DNA of 64,000 nt from Enterococcus pallens ATCC BAA-351 (GTDB taxonomy: Bacteria; Bacillota; Bacilli; Lactobacillales; Enterococcaceae), in assembly GCF_000407485.1 (NCBI RefSeq), contig NZ_ASWD01000002.1, forward strand, positions 558,001 to 622,000, given 5' to 3'. The notes beneath the pieces are model-generated. The model was not told the origin of the DNA and searched no databases. It saw nothing but the letters and a program-made list of their open reading frames with translations. Shown here piece after piece: positions 1 to 8,497 of this stretch. How positions within the stretch are numbered: position 1 is the stretch's first letter; each line of letters starts with the position of its first letter. Both the position numbers and the translations under genes were made by a program.

Positions 1-1334
1 ATATTGAAGTATTTAGACATACGTTTGTGTTCAATCGACGGAAGGGTAATTGACACTTTTTCTCTAAAAAGATCAATTAATAAAGCTAACTGGTAAATCT
101 GCTGCTCCGTCAGTTCCGTACCAAAATGAGCGAACTGTTCTTTGCCTTCCTGCAGTTGGGTCCTCACCATTACAGTGCTGGCGGACAACTCTTTATCCGG
201 AAACAAGACTTCCAGCTCTTTAATAAGCAGCGGCACCTGTTTAATTAGTTCATCAAATTCTTTTCCCTCTATGTACTGATGAATCAGGTCTTCCAGTTCA
301 TTTGTACGAAGAGTCTCCTTCATTTCAAAATGCTCCGGATTGATTTCAATATAATGCTCTAGTCCAGCACTTGGAATGAATAAATTCGTCAGAGAAGTCT
401 GTTGATTATATGTAGCTGCGCACATAAGCTTTATTTTGTTTTGAATTGCTCCAACGTTGCCCTCTTCTTCATTGGACAAAAGCTGGTGGATTAACGATGG
501 GTGCAGACAAATTTTCTTGTTCATCTGTCTAGCCTCCAAAAAAAAGAAGGTTAAAATTAGCTGGATTCGTTCATTTCGAGTCCGATCTTTGAAGTCCAGC
601 AAAGTTACCTCTAAGGGAATTCTTCGTCTAAAGGTTGCCAGTAAGCTGCTGCTGGTTTCTTCAGTTGTTGCTAAAATCAAGCGAATATCGGCTGCCTGCC
701 ACTGCTCCTCTTCTCCTAAACGACGAAATTGCTTTTGATCAATGAGTAAAAAGAGCTTTTCCTGATTTTCCTGCGACAAATTATGAACCTCATCCAAAAA
801 GAGATAACCGCCATCAGCCGCATCCAGCAAGCCTTTTTTCTCTCCCTCAGCTCCTGTAAAAGCCCCCTTCACATAACCAAAAAGAACAGAAGACAACAGC
901 TCAGGATTGTTCGCATAATCTGCACAATTCAAGACGATAAAAGGAGCATCCGCTGGAATAACCTTCTGGGATACTGCGTATTCATAAACTTTTCGAGCGA
1001 GCATACTCTTGCCAACCCCGCTGCTGCCGCGCAAAATTACTGGCAAACCGTTTGGTGGGTAATTCACTGCCGCCTTACATTGTTCAATAATTGGCCGCAA
1101 ACTAAACTCACTACCAATCACCTCAGCAAAAACATCCGTCACCTCGGGCAGCCAAAATTGAGTTGGTCGGGTATTTTCCTTCGCCAGCTCTCCCGCCTTC
1201 ACTAATTGATTTAAGTAATTTGATACCATACTGCGAGATAAATTAGTCTGCTGAACAATATCAGCAGCTGTGAATTTTTCTCCCTGCGCAAGCGTTGCTT
1301 TTATTTTTGCTAACAAAATTTCTCCACTATACAT
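1..1334 (-). CDS. LevR-like sigma-54 dependent PTS-operon activator (5' part)
   Basis: The gene enters from the left edge, so only about the first 444 residues are present and the C-terminus is missing. The product starts with a helix-turn-helix segment (about residues 1-60). An AAA+ domain follows, with Walker A GSSGVGKS, the sigma-54 contact motif GAFTGA and a Walker B-like LFLDEV. An alpha-helical region resembling the start of a PRD domain comes next. This order is that of LevR/ManR-type activators, which switch on mannose-family PTS operons from -24/-12 promoters and are controlled by PTS phosphorylation of PRD and EII-like domains. I chose the ATG at 1334 because a GGAGG lies 8 bases upstream and a sigma-70-like promoter precedes it. 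Its target operon is not visible and is presumably to the left. The family assignment is firm; the regulated sugar is unknown. Confidence 0.85.
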   Translation of the reverse strand, partial: MYSGEILLAKIKATLAQGEKFTAADIVQQTNLSRSMVSNYLNQLVKAGELAKENTRPTQFWLPEVTDVFAEVIGSEFSLRPIIEQCKAAVNYPPNGLPVILRGSSGVGKSMLARKVYEYAVSQKVIPADAPFIVLNCADYANNPELLSSVLFGYVKGAFTGAEGEKKGLLDAADGGYLFLDEVHNLSQENQEKLFLLIDQKQFRRLGEEEQWQAADIRLILATTEETSSSLLATFRRRIPLEVTLLDFKDRTRNERIQLILTFFFLEARQMNKKICLHPSLIHQLLSNEEEGNVGAIQNKIKLMCAATYNQQTSLTNLFIPSAGLEHYIEINPEHFEMKETLRTNELEDLIHQYIEGKEFDELIKQVPLLIKELEVLFPDKELSASTVMVRTQLQEGKEQFAHFGTELTEQQIYQLALLIDLFREKVSITLPSIEHKRMSKYFN

Positions 1335-1352
1335 CTTCCCCACCTCCATTCC

Positions 1353-1381
1353 TTTATACGTGACCAAGGCAAAAAAATCAA
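1353..1381 (-). promoter_or_regulatory. Sigma-70-like promoter of the LevR-like gene
   Basis: On the minus strand TTGATT (1376-1381) and TATAAA (1353-1358) are separated by 17 bases and lie just upstream of the LevR-like start. This suggests the activator gene itself is transcribed by the housekeeping sigma factor. It is a motif match only. Confidence 0.4.
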
Positions 1382-1446
1382 TAGCGTGACAGAAACCGAC
1401 TTTTTAAATCATTGGCTCGTTCATTCTCATGCCGCTTATTAATGTA

Positions 1447-1490
1447 GAAAAAAGGCACTAAAACGCTGATAAACAGCTGTTTTAGTGCCT
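1447..1490 (-). terminator. Rho-independent terminator after the P-type ATPase
   Basis: The minus strand has a 12-base-pair stem (AGGCACTAAAAC with its complement) followed by a run of T, just after the ATPase stop codon. Confidence 0.8.
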
Positions 1491-1498
1491 GAAAACTA

Positions 1499-4231
1499 TT
1501 AATTATTTACAGGAAGACTTTGTTCTTTCTCTTGTACAGTCTCAACCTTTCGCTGAACAAATTTTACAATTTCAACAATTGGGATGATTGAGAAGGAAGC
1601 CCCTGCTACTACAGCCCACTGACCAGCGTTAAGTGAAGCTACCCGGAAGATATCATTCAGTCCTGGTACCAATATAATTACGCCCATCAATGCAAAGGAC
1701 AACAGAATTGCCCAGTTGAAGGCTTTATTGCGGAACGGTCCCACCTTGAAAATCGACTGCTTAACGGATTTCACATTGAAGGCATGGAAAAGCTGCATAA
1801 ACCCAAGTGTCGCAAAGCACATAGTCAAAGCATCGGCATGCTGCAATGTATATAATGCCTGCTCAGAAAGTCCTGGCATGTTCAAGGCTGTGTGAGCTGG
1901 ATACCGCAGAGAGAACCAGTATACAAACAGCGTAATGCCTCCTTCTAAAATTCCTTGATAAATAATACTGCTAAAGACGCCACCAGAGAAAAGATTGGAA
2001 TTACGTCCTCTTGGTTTGTGACTCATTAAGTCTTTTTCCGCCGGCTCCATTCCTAAAGCAATCGCTGGGAAAGTGTCGGTGACTAAATTGATCCACAATA
2101 AGTGAATCGGCAGCAGGGTATCCCAAGCAAATAAAGTCGCAAGGAATAAAGTCAACACTTCCCCTAAATTAGCCGCCAGCAAATACTGGACCGTTTTCTG
2201 GATATTTGAAAACACCTTGCGTCCTTCTTCGACGGCTACGACAATTGTGGCAAAGTTGTCATCGGCCAGAACCATATCAGAAGCTCCCTTGGAAACCTCT
2301 GTTCCGGTGATTCCCATACCGATACCGATGTCTGCTTGCTTTAATGAAGGTGCATCATTCACGCCATCACCAGTCATGGCAACAACCTTGCCCTCTTTTT
2401 GCCAGGCTTTAACGATACGAACCTTATGCTCTGGGGATACCCGAGCATACACAGAGTAGTCATAAACTCGCTTTGCAAATTCTTCATCGGTCATTTCATT
2501 TAATTCTGCGCCAGTCAGCACAGCCTTGTCGTTTCCAGCACGGATAATACCTAAGCGGACGGCAATCGCCTCAGCCGTATCCTTATGGTCACCGGTAATC
2601 ATAATTGGTCGAATTCCTGCTGATTTAGCTAAACGAACGGCTTCAGCAGCTTCTTTTCTTTCTGGATCGATCATTCCCACCAAGCCGGCAAAAACTAACT
2701 CATTTTCCAGCTCCTCTGAAGTCAATTTTTCCGGTAGTTCATCAAGATATTTATAACCCATCGCTAAGACCCGCAGAGCCTGCTTCGCCATATCTGTATT
2801 GTTAAATAGGATTTCTTGTCTTTGCTCTTGAGTCATTGGCAATTCTTGATCCTGTGACAACACACGGGTGGTTCGCTCGATCAATACATCCGGTGCTCCC
2901 TTAACTGCTACTAAGTATTTTCCATTAGCCGTTTGGTGAATGGTACTCATTAATTTTCGCTCTGAATCAAAGGGCAATTCAGCCACACGTGGTTCCTGCT
3001 TCAAGCAATCAGCTAAATCTAGTTGATGATCCAAGCCAAACTGAACTAGGGCTGTTTCTGTAGGATCACCGATTAGAGAACCATCTTGAGCTACCTTTGT
3101 ATCATTAACATAATTCATAATCCGCAGAGCTTTATTCGTTAACTCAATCGGTTCCGTTGAAGCCACCTGATGGAAATCATAGTACAGCTTTTCTACTGTC
3201 ATTTGATTCAAGGTTAAGGTCCCGGTTTTATCGGAAGCGATAATATCTGTACTACCCAATGTTTCGACTGCCGGCAGCTTGCGAATGACCGAATTACGTT
3301 TCGCCATAACCTGTGTACCCAACGCTAAAATAATGGTTACAATTGCTGGTAGCCCCTCTGGAATAGCTGCCACTGCTAAAGAAATCGAGGTTAACAGCAT
3401 ATCCACAAACGACGTTCCATTAAATACAGTTCCCACAACAAACATGATGATCGCAATCACAATAATCGCAATGGTCAAGAATTTTCCTAATTCATTTAAG
3501 TTGTTTTTCAACGGTGTTTCCGTTTCATCTGCCTGCGCCAGCATGTCTGCGATCTTACCAACTTCGGTACTCATTCCAGTATTAACTACCACGCCTTTTC
3601 CTCGACCATAGGTAACGTTACTGTTAGAAAAAGCCATGTTTATTCGGTCACCGATACCGATGTCTTCTGCTGGCAGAACAACCAATTCTTTTTCCACCGG
3701 AACCGATTCTCCAGTCAAAGCGGCCTCTTCAATCTTCAAAGAGGCTGCCTCTAAAAGACGCAGGTCAGCCGGAACTACATCCCCAGCTTCCAGCAAAACA
3801 ATATCTCCTGGAACCAATTCGTCACTTTTAATTGACAGCGTATGACCATCTCGCAGCACATTGGCATTGGGCGTCGACATTTGCTTCAAGGCTTCAATTG
3901 CCTGCTCAGCCTTAGATTCTTGAAAGACACCCATTATTGCATTAATAATTACCACCAAAAGAATAATCATGGAATCGACAATCTCATGAGAAACAATCGC
4001 CGAAATAATGGCAGCTGCTAATAAAACCAAGATCATAAAATCCTTGAACTGCTCGGCAAACTTCATGATTAAACTTTTTTTCTTGCCTTCTGCTAGTTCA
4101 TTTTTTCCATAAATTTCTAATCGCTTTTGCGCTTCCTTCTTACTTAAACCTGTCGGTGAGGCCTTCACCTCAGCTAAAGTACTTGCTGTATCTAACGCAT
4201 AAAAGCTTACATTCTTCTGTTGTTCCGTCAT
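1499..4231 (-). CDS. P2A-type cation-transporting ATPase (Ca2+/Mn2+ exporter)
   Basis: This 910-residue membrane pump is predicted to move divalent cations out of the cell using ATP. It shows the N-terminal cation ATPase domain, TGES in the actuator domain, the phosphorylation site DKTGT, MTGDGVNDAP in the hinge, and about ten membrane helices. The transport-site segments match Ca2+ pumps: PEGLP in M4, NLGEV in M5, and NLVTDTFPAIALG in M6. The start has AAAGGAGG 8 bases upstream. A yybP-ykoY-like manganese riboswitch lies in the leader. Lactococcal YoaB and pneumococcal MgtA are pumps under the same RNA, so export of excess Mn2+ or Ca2+ is the likely role. The choice between Ca2+ and Mn2+ is inference. 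Confidence 0.9.
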   Translation of the reverse strand: MTEQQKNVSFYALDTASTLAEVKASPTGLSKKEAQKRLEIYGKNELAEGKKKSLIMKFAEQFKDFMILVLLAAAIISAIVSHEIVDSMIILLVVIINAIMGVFQESKAEQAIEALKQMSTPNANVLRDGHTLSIKSDELVPGDIVLLEAGDVVPADLRLLEAASLKIEEAALTGESVPVEKELVVLPAEDIGIGDRINMAFSNSNVTYGRGKGVVVNTGMSTEVGKIADMLAQADETETPLKNNLNELGKFLTIAIIVIAIIMFVVGTVFNGTSFVDMLLTSISLAVAAIPEGLPAIVTIILALGTQVMAKRNSVIRKLPAVETLGSTDIIASDKTGTLTLNQMTVEKLYYDFHQVASTEPIELTNKALRIMNYVNDTKVAQDGSLIGDPTETALVQFGLDHQLDLADCLKQEPRVAELPFDSERKLMSTIHQTANGKYLVAVKGAPDVLIERTTRVLSQDQELPMTQEQRQEILFNNTDMAKQALRVLAMGYKYLDELPEKLTSEELENELVFAGLVGMIDPERKEAAEAVRLAKSAGIRPIMITGDHKDTAEAIAVRLGIIRAGNDKAVLTGAELNEMTDEEFAKRVYDYSVYARVSPEHKVRIVKAWQKEGKVVAMTGDGVNDAPSLKQADIGIGMGITGTEVSKGASDMVLADDNFATIVVAVEEGRKVFSNIQKTVQYLLAANLGEVLTLFLATLFAWDTLLPIHLLWINLVTDTFPAIALGMEPAEKDLMSHKPRGRNSNLFSGGVFSSIIYQGILEGGITLFVYWFSLRYPAHTALNMPGLSEQALYTLQHADALTMCFATLGFMQLFHAFNVKSVKQSIFKVGPFRNKAFNWAILLSFALMGVIILVPGLNDIFRVASLNAGQWAVVAGASFSIIPIVEIVKFVQRKVETVQEKEQSLPVNN

Positions 4232-4254
4232 AGTTGCCTCCTTTTATTTGCTAA

Positions 4255-4375
4255 AAAAAGAGACCTGTATATGCCTTAAACATACACAAGTCTCACTGTT
4301 TAAGACAGCACCAGAAATTTCTTTCAGGATTGGTGATGCTGCCACAGCCTGCGCTGCCAGTTACTCCCTCATGCT
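4255..4375 (-). promoter_or_regulatory. yybP-ykoY-like manganese riboswitch with terminator
   Basis: The transcribed leader of the P-type ATPase contains GGGAGTAAC (4362-4370), a typical 5' signature of yybP-ykoY RNAs. A central imperfect stem follows, and then a strong hairpin (GAGACTTGTGTATG with CATATACAGGTCTC, about 4259-4295) ending in a T run. In this class Mn2+ binding stabilises the aptamer and prevents terminator formation, so the downstream pump is made when manganese is high. Recognition is by motif and by the downstream gene; no covariance search was run. Confidence 0.75.
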
Positions 4376-4429
4376 ATTTTCTTTAACCGATGATAACTAA
4401 TGTTATAAAATTAGCAGATTTAATCTAGG

Positions 4430-4777
4430 TTACTTCTTCAAAATGTGAATGGCAAACCCGCCAAATTCTCCTGCTAAATAAATATTTTTTAGCTTTTCCT
4501 CTTCATCATAGGCAGCTGTGTCCATATTGAAGCTCAAGCCTTTGTCCTTCAGCTCAGCTACCGCACCTTCCAAATCAGCGGTTCGCATCGCAATGTGGCC
4601 GTTCTTTCCTAAGAACGGGCTGCGCATGCACTCAAAATAGTCACCAGCGAATTCCGACTTCTGTCCATGCCGAGGTGTTAAATTGAACATGCTGCTTAAC
4701 AGCTGTGCCAACTCTTCAGCCTCCTGTGCATTTTCCGTATTAATACCAATATGCTCTAATTCAAATTTGTTTGTCAT
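4430..4777 (-). CDS. VOC (glyoxalase/bleomycin-resistance fold) protein
   Basis: This 115-residue protein has the beta-alpha-beta-beta-beta layout of the vicinal oxygen chelate superfamily. It begins FELEHIGINT, with a candidate metal histidine, and has GHIAMRTADLEGAVAELK in the second half and a C-terminal GGFAIHILKK strand. Similar single-domain VOC proteins accompany keto-acid aldolases in enterococci. It is the last gene of the acid-sugar operon, 25 bases after the SLC13 permease gene, and has its own ribosome binding site. It may act as an isomerase, epimerase or lyase on a pathway intermediate, but the substrate is not readable from the sequence. Confidence 0.65.
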   Translation of the reverse strand: MTNKFELEHIGINTENAQEAEELAQLLSSMFNLTPRHGQKSEFAGDYFECMRSPFLGKNGHIAMRTADLEGAVAELKDKGLSFNMDTAAYDEEEKLKNIYLAGEFGGFAIHILKK

Positions 4778-4802
4778 TATTCATACCTCTTCCTTAAAAA
4801 AT

Positions 4803-6086
4803 TTACATAGGGAACATAATTAACGCGCCAACGGTCAAAGCAATCAACCGAATGAAATACTGAGGAATGGTAAATACCCAAAATTCTTTTGCTGAATATT
4901 TTCCATAACCTAAAATCATTGCCGGCATTCCGTCAATTGGCAAGAAGTGTCCACACCAGCCGGAAATAACAATTGCACAGGCAGCTGCGGTAGGATCTAA
5001 TCCAAGATTGGAACAAACTGCAATGGCTAGCGGTGTAAATACATACACCGTTCCTATCGTTGACCCTGTCAATGTCGCTAGCAGACTAGTCAAAATACAG
5101 AAAGCAAAGATCATCATAAAAGGATTAATATTGTTACCTAACATTCCGGCAACCGTTTCGCCTACTAAATTAGTAAGCCCGGTACTTCCCAAAGCATCTG
5201 CCACACCAATAACACCGGCTGACATTAAAATGATAGGTGCACTAATCGCATCCCTAATTTCCGTAAAATCCAGCACGCCAACAACTAAAATGACTGCAAC
5301 CGACAACCCCGCCATCGCATAGCCAGCATCGCCGATTCTGCTTTGCAGCAGCATACCAACCACGGCAAAGATAAAGGCTGCATAAGTAACATTTTGTTTC
5401 CATTGAGGTAATAACGAAACGGTTTCATTTCCTTCAGTACCAACCTCTTCGGTATCTTCATCCTTGATGGGATGATCCGGCAAGAATTTATATTGAATGA
5501 CACAGTTTAACAAGAATCCCAGAGATAAGAATAAATTGACAATAGCAAATTTGAAAACCGAAACATTGACTGCTTGTCCCGCCGCTCCCAGTACAGCGAT
5601 GACAATTCCGTACTGCAAGGCTGTATTAAAAGGAATCAATGGATGGTTCGCAGCAAAACCTGCCGTCATGATTACTTTAGAAGGAGGAAGTTTTTTACTA
5701 TAAGGTAACGTTGAAAGCAAACCAATGGTTAATACATAGTAGGCGGTTGAACCTGTTCCAAACATGCTGCAGCCCAACATAACAACCAAAATAATCAGCA
5801 TGTAGGATTTGAAGCCGCCCTTATTTGCCATGGCAAACATGGCCCTTTTAAACACCACAATGAAATTCGTTTTCTGCAGGGCCGCAATAATAGCCATAAA
5901 CTCAGCTAACATAATAATCGTGGAATTGGAGAATCCAGCAAAGGCGCCTTTAATATCGGCGATGCCAAAAATTACCAGCAAGATACAGGCAAACAATGGT
6001 GGTGCACCAAACGGCAATTTGTCAATCATAATTAACAAAATCATGAAGGCAGTGATTGCCAAAGCAATAATCATTTCAATAGTCAT
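4803..6086 (-). CDS. SLC13/DASS-like anion permease
   Basis: This 427-residue integral membrane protein has roughly ten to twelve hydrophobic segments. Paired re-entrant-loop regions are typical of the divalent anion:sodium symporter/SLC13 group. Examples are SNSTIIMLAEFM near residue 55, FAANHPLIPFNTA near 145, and TGSTIGTVYVFTPLA near 340. It most likely imports the carboxylate degraded by the surrounding operon, a small acid sugar. The start is supported by GGAGGG 5 bases upstream. It lies between the DapA-family aldolase and the VOC gene, all on the same strand. Confidence 0.75.
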   Translation of the reverse strand: MTIEMIIALAITAFMILLIMIDKLPFGAPPLFACILLVIFGIADIKGAFAGFSNSTIIMLAEFMAIIAALQKTNFIVVFKRAMFAMANKGGFKSYMLIILVVMLGCSMFGTGSTAYYVLTIGLLSTLPYSKKLPPSKVIMTAGFAANHPLIPFNTALQYGIVIAVLGAAGQAVNVSVFKFAIVNLFLSLGFLLNCVIQYKFLPDHPIKDEDTEEVGTEGNETVSLLPQWKQNVTYAAFIFAVVGMLLQSRIGDAGYAMAGLSVAVILVVGVLDFTEIRDAISAPIILMSAGVIGVADALGSTGLTNLVGETVAGMLGNNINPFMMIFAFCILTSLLATLTGSTIGTVYVFTPLAIAVCSNLGLDPTAAACAIVISGWCGHFLPIDGMPAMILGYGKYSAKEFWVFTIPQYFIRLIALTVGALIMFPM

Positions 6087-6183
6087 AATACCCTCCTAAG
6101 CTTTATTCATCGATCCATTGGCGGGATAGAATACAAGGAGCATACTCTATCCGCAATGGCACCGATCATCATCGCTGCTTCAA

Positions 6184-7092
6184 CTATTTCATCCCTTTAG
6201 CTTTATTTTCTTCCAACACTTTCTTGATAGCTTCAATCCCCTCTTCCGGCACTTGATTAAATGGTGCCCGGCAAGGTCCTACATTATGTCCCAATAAACG
6301 CGTAGCTGTTTTTACAATGGTATTGGGATTGCCGTACTTGAAGCAGGCTCTAAAGCTTTGAATACTTTCATTGGCTTTTTTAGCTTCCTCGATCTTGCCT
6401 TCCATAAACAGGTCATAGATCGACGCCATAGTCTGCGGATAAACATTGGCACAACCAGCTATGCCTCCAGTTCCTCCTGCTAACAAGGTCCAAATAATCA
6501 ACTGATCATTGCCAGACAGGGTATAGAATTTACCGTTGGTTTTCTTCTTCCCAGCGTCAATATAGCCCAGAATGTTGGCGAAATTCCCGCTAGAATCTTT
6601 GGCACCAATAATGTTATCAATTTCTGCTAAACGACCTACAGTTGCCGGTGTTAACGCATTTCCAGTCCGAGCCGGAATATTGTATAAAACAATCGGCATA
6701 TCAACTGCTTCCGCCACTGTTTTGTAGTGCGTGTATAACTCATCCTGACTCGCTGCAGCAAAGCTTGGTGTGATGATTGATAACACATCAGCTCCGGCAG
6801 CCTGCGCCATTTTACTTTGTTCAATTGTTTCTTTGGTAGAAAGGGTGCCCGTTCCAGCATACACGGGTACACGTCCATTGGTTTGGTCTACCACTGTTTC
6901 AACCACTAATTTCTTTTCTTCTGCGGTTAAAATGTAGCCTTCACCGTTGGTTCCAAAAGGGAAAATCCCGTGAATGCCGTTATCGATCATGCGGTCAACC
7001 TGAGCCCGCAGTTCTTCTAAATTCAGTGTTTCGTCCTCATTCATAGGGGTTAAGATCGGGGTAATAATTCCTTTTAATTCTGTTGGTTTCAT
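6184..7092 (-). CDS. DapA/NanA-family aldolase or dehydratase
   Basis: This 302-residue cytoplasmic TIM-barrel enzyme belongs to the dihydrodipicolinate synthase/N-acetylneuraminate lyase family. The Schiff-base lysine is in GAKDSSGN (about residue 166), the catalytic tyrosine in LYNIPARTGN (about 138), and the carboxylate-binding loop reads GTNGEG rather than the GTTGE of true DapA. That loop is more like 2-keto-3-deoxy acid aldolases. The neighbours (PdxA2-like, DUF1537 kinase, SLC13) point to catabolism rather than lysine synthesis. The likely reaction is aldol cleavage or dehydration of a keto-deoxy acid; the precise substrate is inference. Confidence 0.8.
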   Translation of the reverse strand: MKPTELKGIITPILTPMNEDETLNLEELRAQVDRMIDNGIHGIFPFGTNGEGYILTAEEKKLVVETVVDQTNGRVPVYAGTGTLSTKETIEQSKMAQAAGADVLSIITPSFAAASQDELYTHYKTVAEAVDMPIVLYNIPARTGNALTPATVGRLAEIDNIIGAKDSSGNFANILGYIDAGKKKTNGKFYTLSGNDQLIIWTLLAGGTGGIAGCANVYPQTMASIYDLFMEGKIEEAKKANESIQSFRACFKYGNPNTIVKTATRLLGHNVGPCRAPFNQVPEEGIEAIKKVLEENKAKGMK

Positions 7093-7169
7093 TTAATTCT
7101 CTCCTTTTTGTGTTGTTTATCATTAAGAATGCGGTATCATTTACTCAATTGGTGCTTCTCTCAAAAGAC

Positions 7170-8342
7170 TTATTCCAGTACCCCTTCACCTGAGGTTGGG
7201 TTATATAAGCCTTCAGTCTCCCGTTTTTCTCCAAATAAATCTTCCACTGTAAAACGGACATATTTTACGCAAAGACGATTTTTGTAGGCATAAACTAAAT
7301 GCAATATGCCTTGGCTATCTTGATAAAGCGTTGGATACTCATGCTGCGAATTGTTGGTTTTGTTTTCAATCCCAATATAGCCTTCTGCTGGTTCAAATAC
7401 GCGACCGATCGGCCAAGTTTTGCCAAAATCTTCTGTTACGGAAACGGCAACTGGATTTCGTAATCCTGGCCAAGCTACTTTTCCGAAGGCTGCATGATTG
7501 GCTGCATTTAAGTTATACGCCAAGGCTACTTCGCCAGACTGCAAGCGGATAGCGCTGACACTTGCATTGTTATTCGGCAATACTGTCGGTTCCGGCACAC
7601 TCCAGCTGTCGCCAAAGTCAAAGGATTCACTGCTGTAAACATGATCCGCGAAACGACTGCGCATGAAGGCTACTAAATGTCCATCTTCTACTTCCACAAT
7701 GTTAGCGTGAACACGTCCGCTGCTGTCAGGCATCCGAACTGCTGTCCAGGTTTGTCCTTCATCATCAGATACTTGAAATTCTGTTGGATCATTGGTTAAT
7801 CCGTCTGGCGAATCTTCACACAACCAGGTACTGAAAATCCAGCGGCCGTTGCTTAAGATTTGTATCGCTTGGCGTGAGAAGGTCCCTTCATTGGCAAACA
7901 ATACTTCTGGTTCTCCCCAGGTTTGTCCTTCATCGCTGGATTTTTGAACCATGATAACCGACGTAAACTGCATGTTGTCCTTACCTTCCTGGCGACTAAC
8001 TTGCGACGTATAAATTAACCAAATTTCGCCATCCGGTGATCTAAAGAAGGCCGGATTTTGCTCACTGCGGTCTTCTCCTTTCGAGACAGTTACAGGTACT
8101 GACCAAACCTGTTTTTCTGGATCAAGCTTGGAAACCACGATAGAAATATCCCCGCTGCCTTCAAAGCTTCCAGCAAACCAGGCACACAGCAAACCGCCGT
8201 CTTTTGTCTCAATCAGCGTTGGTGCGTGGGCAGTATTGTTACCGCCAGTTGGAATAAGGCCAAAATCGACAGCTAAAAATTCATCTCGATAGACCACACC
8301 ATTTGGTTCTGATTGTCGGACACTTGGTAATTTTGTAGCCAT
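7170..8342 (-). CDS. Sialidase-like BNR/Asp-box beta-propeller protein (COG4692-like)
   Basis: This 390-residue protein has no signal peptide and so should be cytoplasmic. Four Asp-box motifs of the S-x-D-x-G-x-T-W type are visible: SSDEGQTWGEP, SDDEGQTWTAV, FDFGDSWSVP and TEDFGKTWPIG. They are spaced as in six-bladed sialidase folds. The N-terminus carries AHAPTLIETKDGG instead of the catalytic FRIP/YRIP motif, so the first arginine of the sialidase triad is missing. A true neuraminidase activity is therefore doubtful. Proteins of this group occur in sugar-acid catabolic clusters, and here it sits between PdxA2-like and DapA-family genes. It may hydrolyse or isomerise a glycosidic acid precursor inside the cell. 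Confidence 0.7.
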   Translation of the reverse strand: MATKLPSVRQSEPNGVVYRDEFLAVDFGLIPTGGNNTAHAPTLIETKDGGLLCAWFAGSFEGSGDISIVVSKLDPEKQVWSVPVTVSKGEDRSEQNPAFFRSPDGEIWLIYTSQVSRQEGKDNMQFTSVIMVQKSSDEGQTWGEPEVLFANEGTFSRQAIQILSNGRWIFSTWLCEDSPDGLTNDPTEFQVSDDEGQTWTAVRMPDSSGRVHANIVEVEDGHLVAFMRSRFADHVYSSESFDFGDSWSVPEPTVLPNNNASVSAIRLQSGEVALAYNLNAANHAAFGKVAWPGLRNPVAVSVTEDFGKTWPIGRVFEPAEGYIGIENKTNNSQHEYPTLYQDSQGILHLVYAYKNRLCVKYVRFTVEDLFGEKRETEGLYNPTSGEGVLE

Positions 8343-8497
8343 TTTTTAATCCCCCTACGTCATTTTTTATCTGTTTATTTCTATTAAGCCTGAGCTTAAT
8401 CGTCACTTTGGTTATATAAAATATTTCCGGCAACCGCTAGCTCTTCTTGCCTAATACTATTTAATTCACAGCAAGAAGAATCAGCGATCACCGTTTT
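8343..8497 (-). other. Intra-operon spacer with two inverted repeats
   Basis: This 155-base spacer is long for the operon. It holds TTAAGCCTGAGCTTAA (8385-8400) and a TTCTTGC/GCAAGAA inverted repeat (about 8445-8477). Neither is followed by a clear T run. They could be mRNA-processing or regulatory elements that set the ratio of upstream to downstream genes. Confidence 0.35.

Noticed and set aside
457..1205. Two plus-strand open frames opposite the LevR-like gene
   Set aside because: They lack ribosome binding sites and are antisense to a clear AAA+ coding sequence with GAFTGA and Walker motifs.
6184..7092. Lysine-pathway DapA or sialic-acid lyase NanA
   Set aside because: The GTNGE loop differs from both usual forms, no nanK/nanE or lysine genes adjoin, and the sialidase-like neighbour lacks the catalytic arginine motif.
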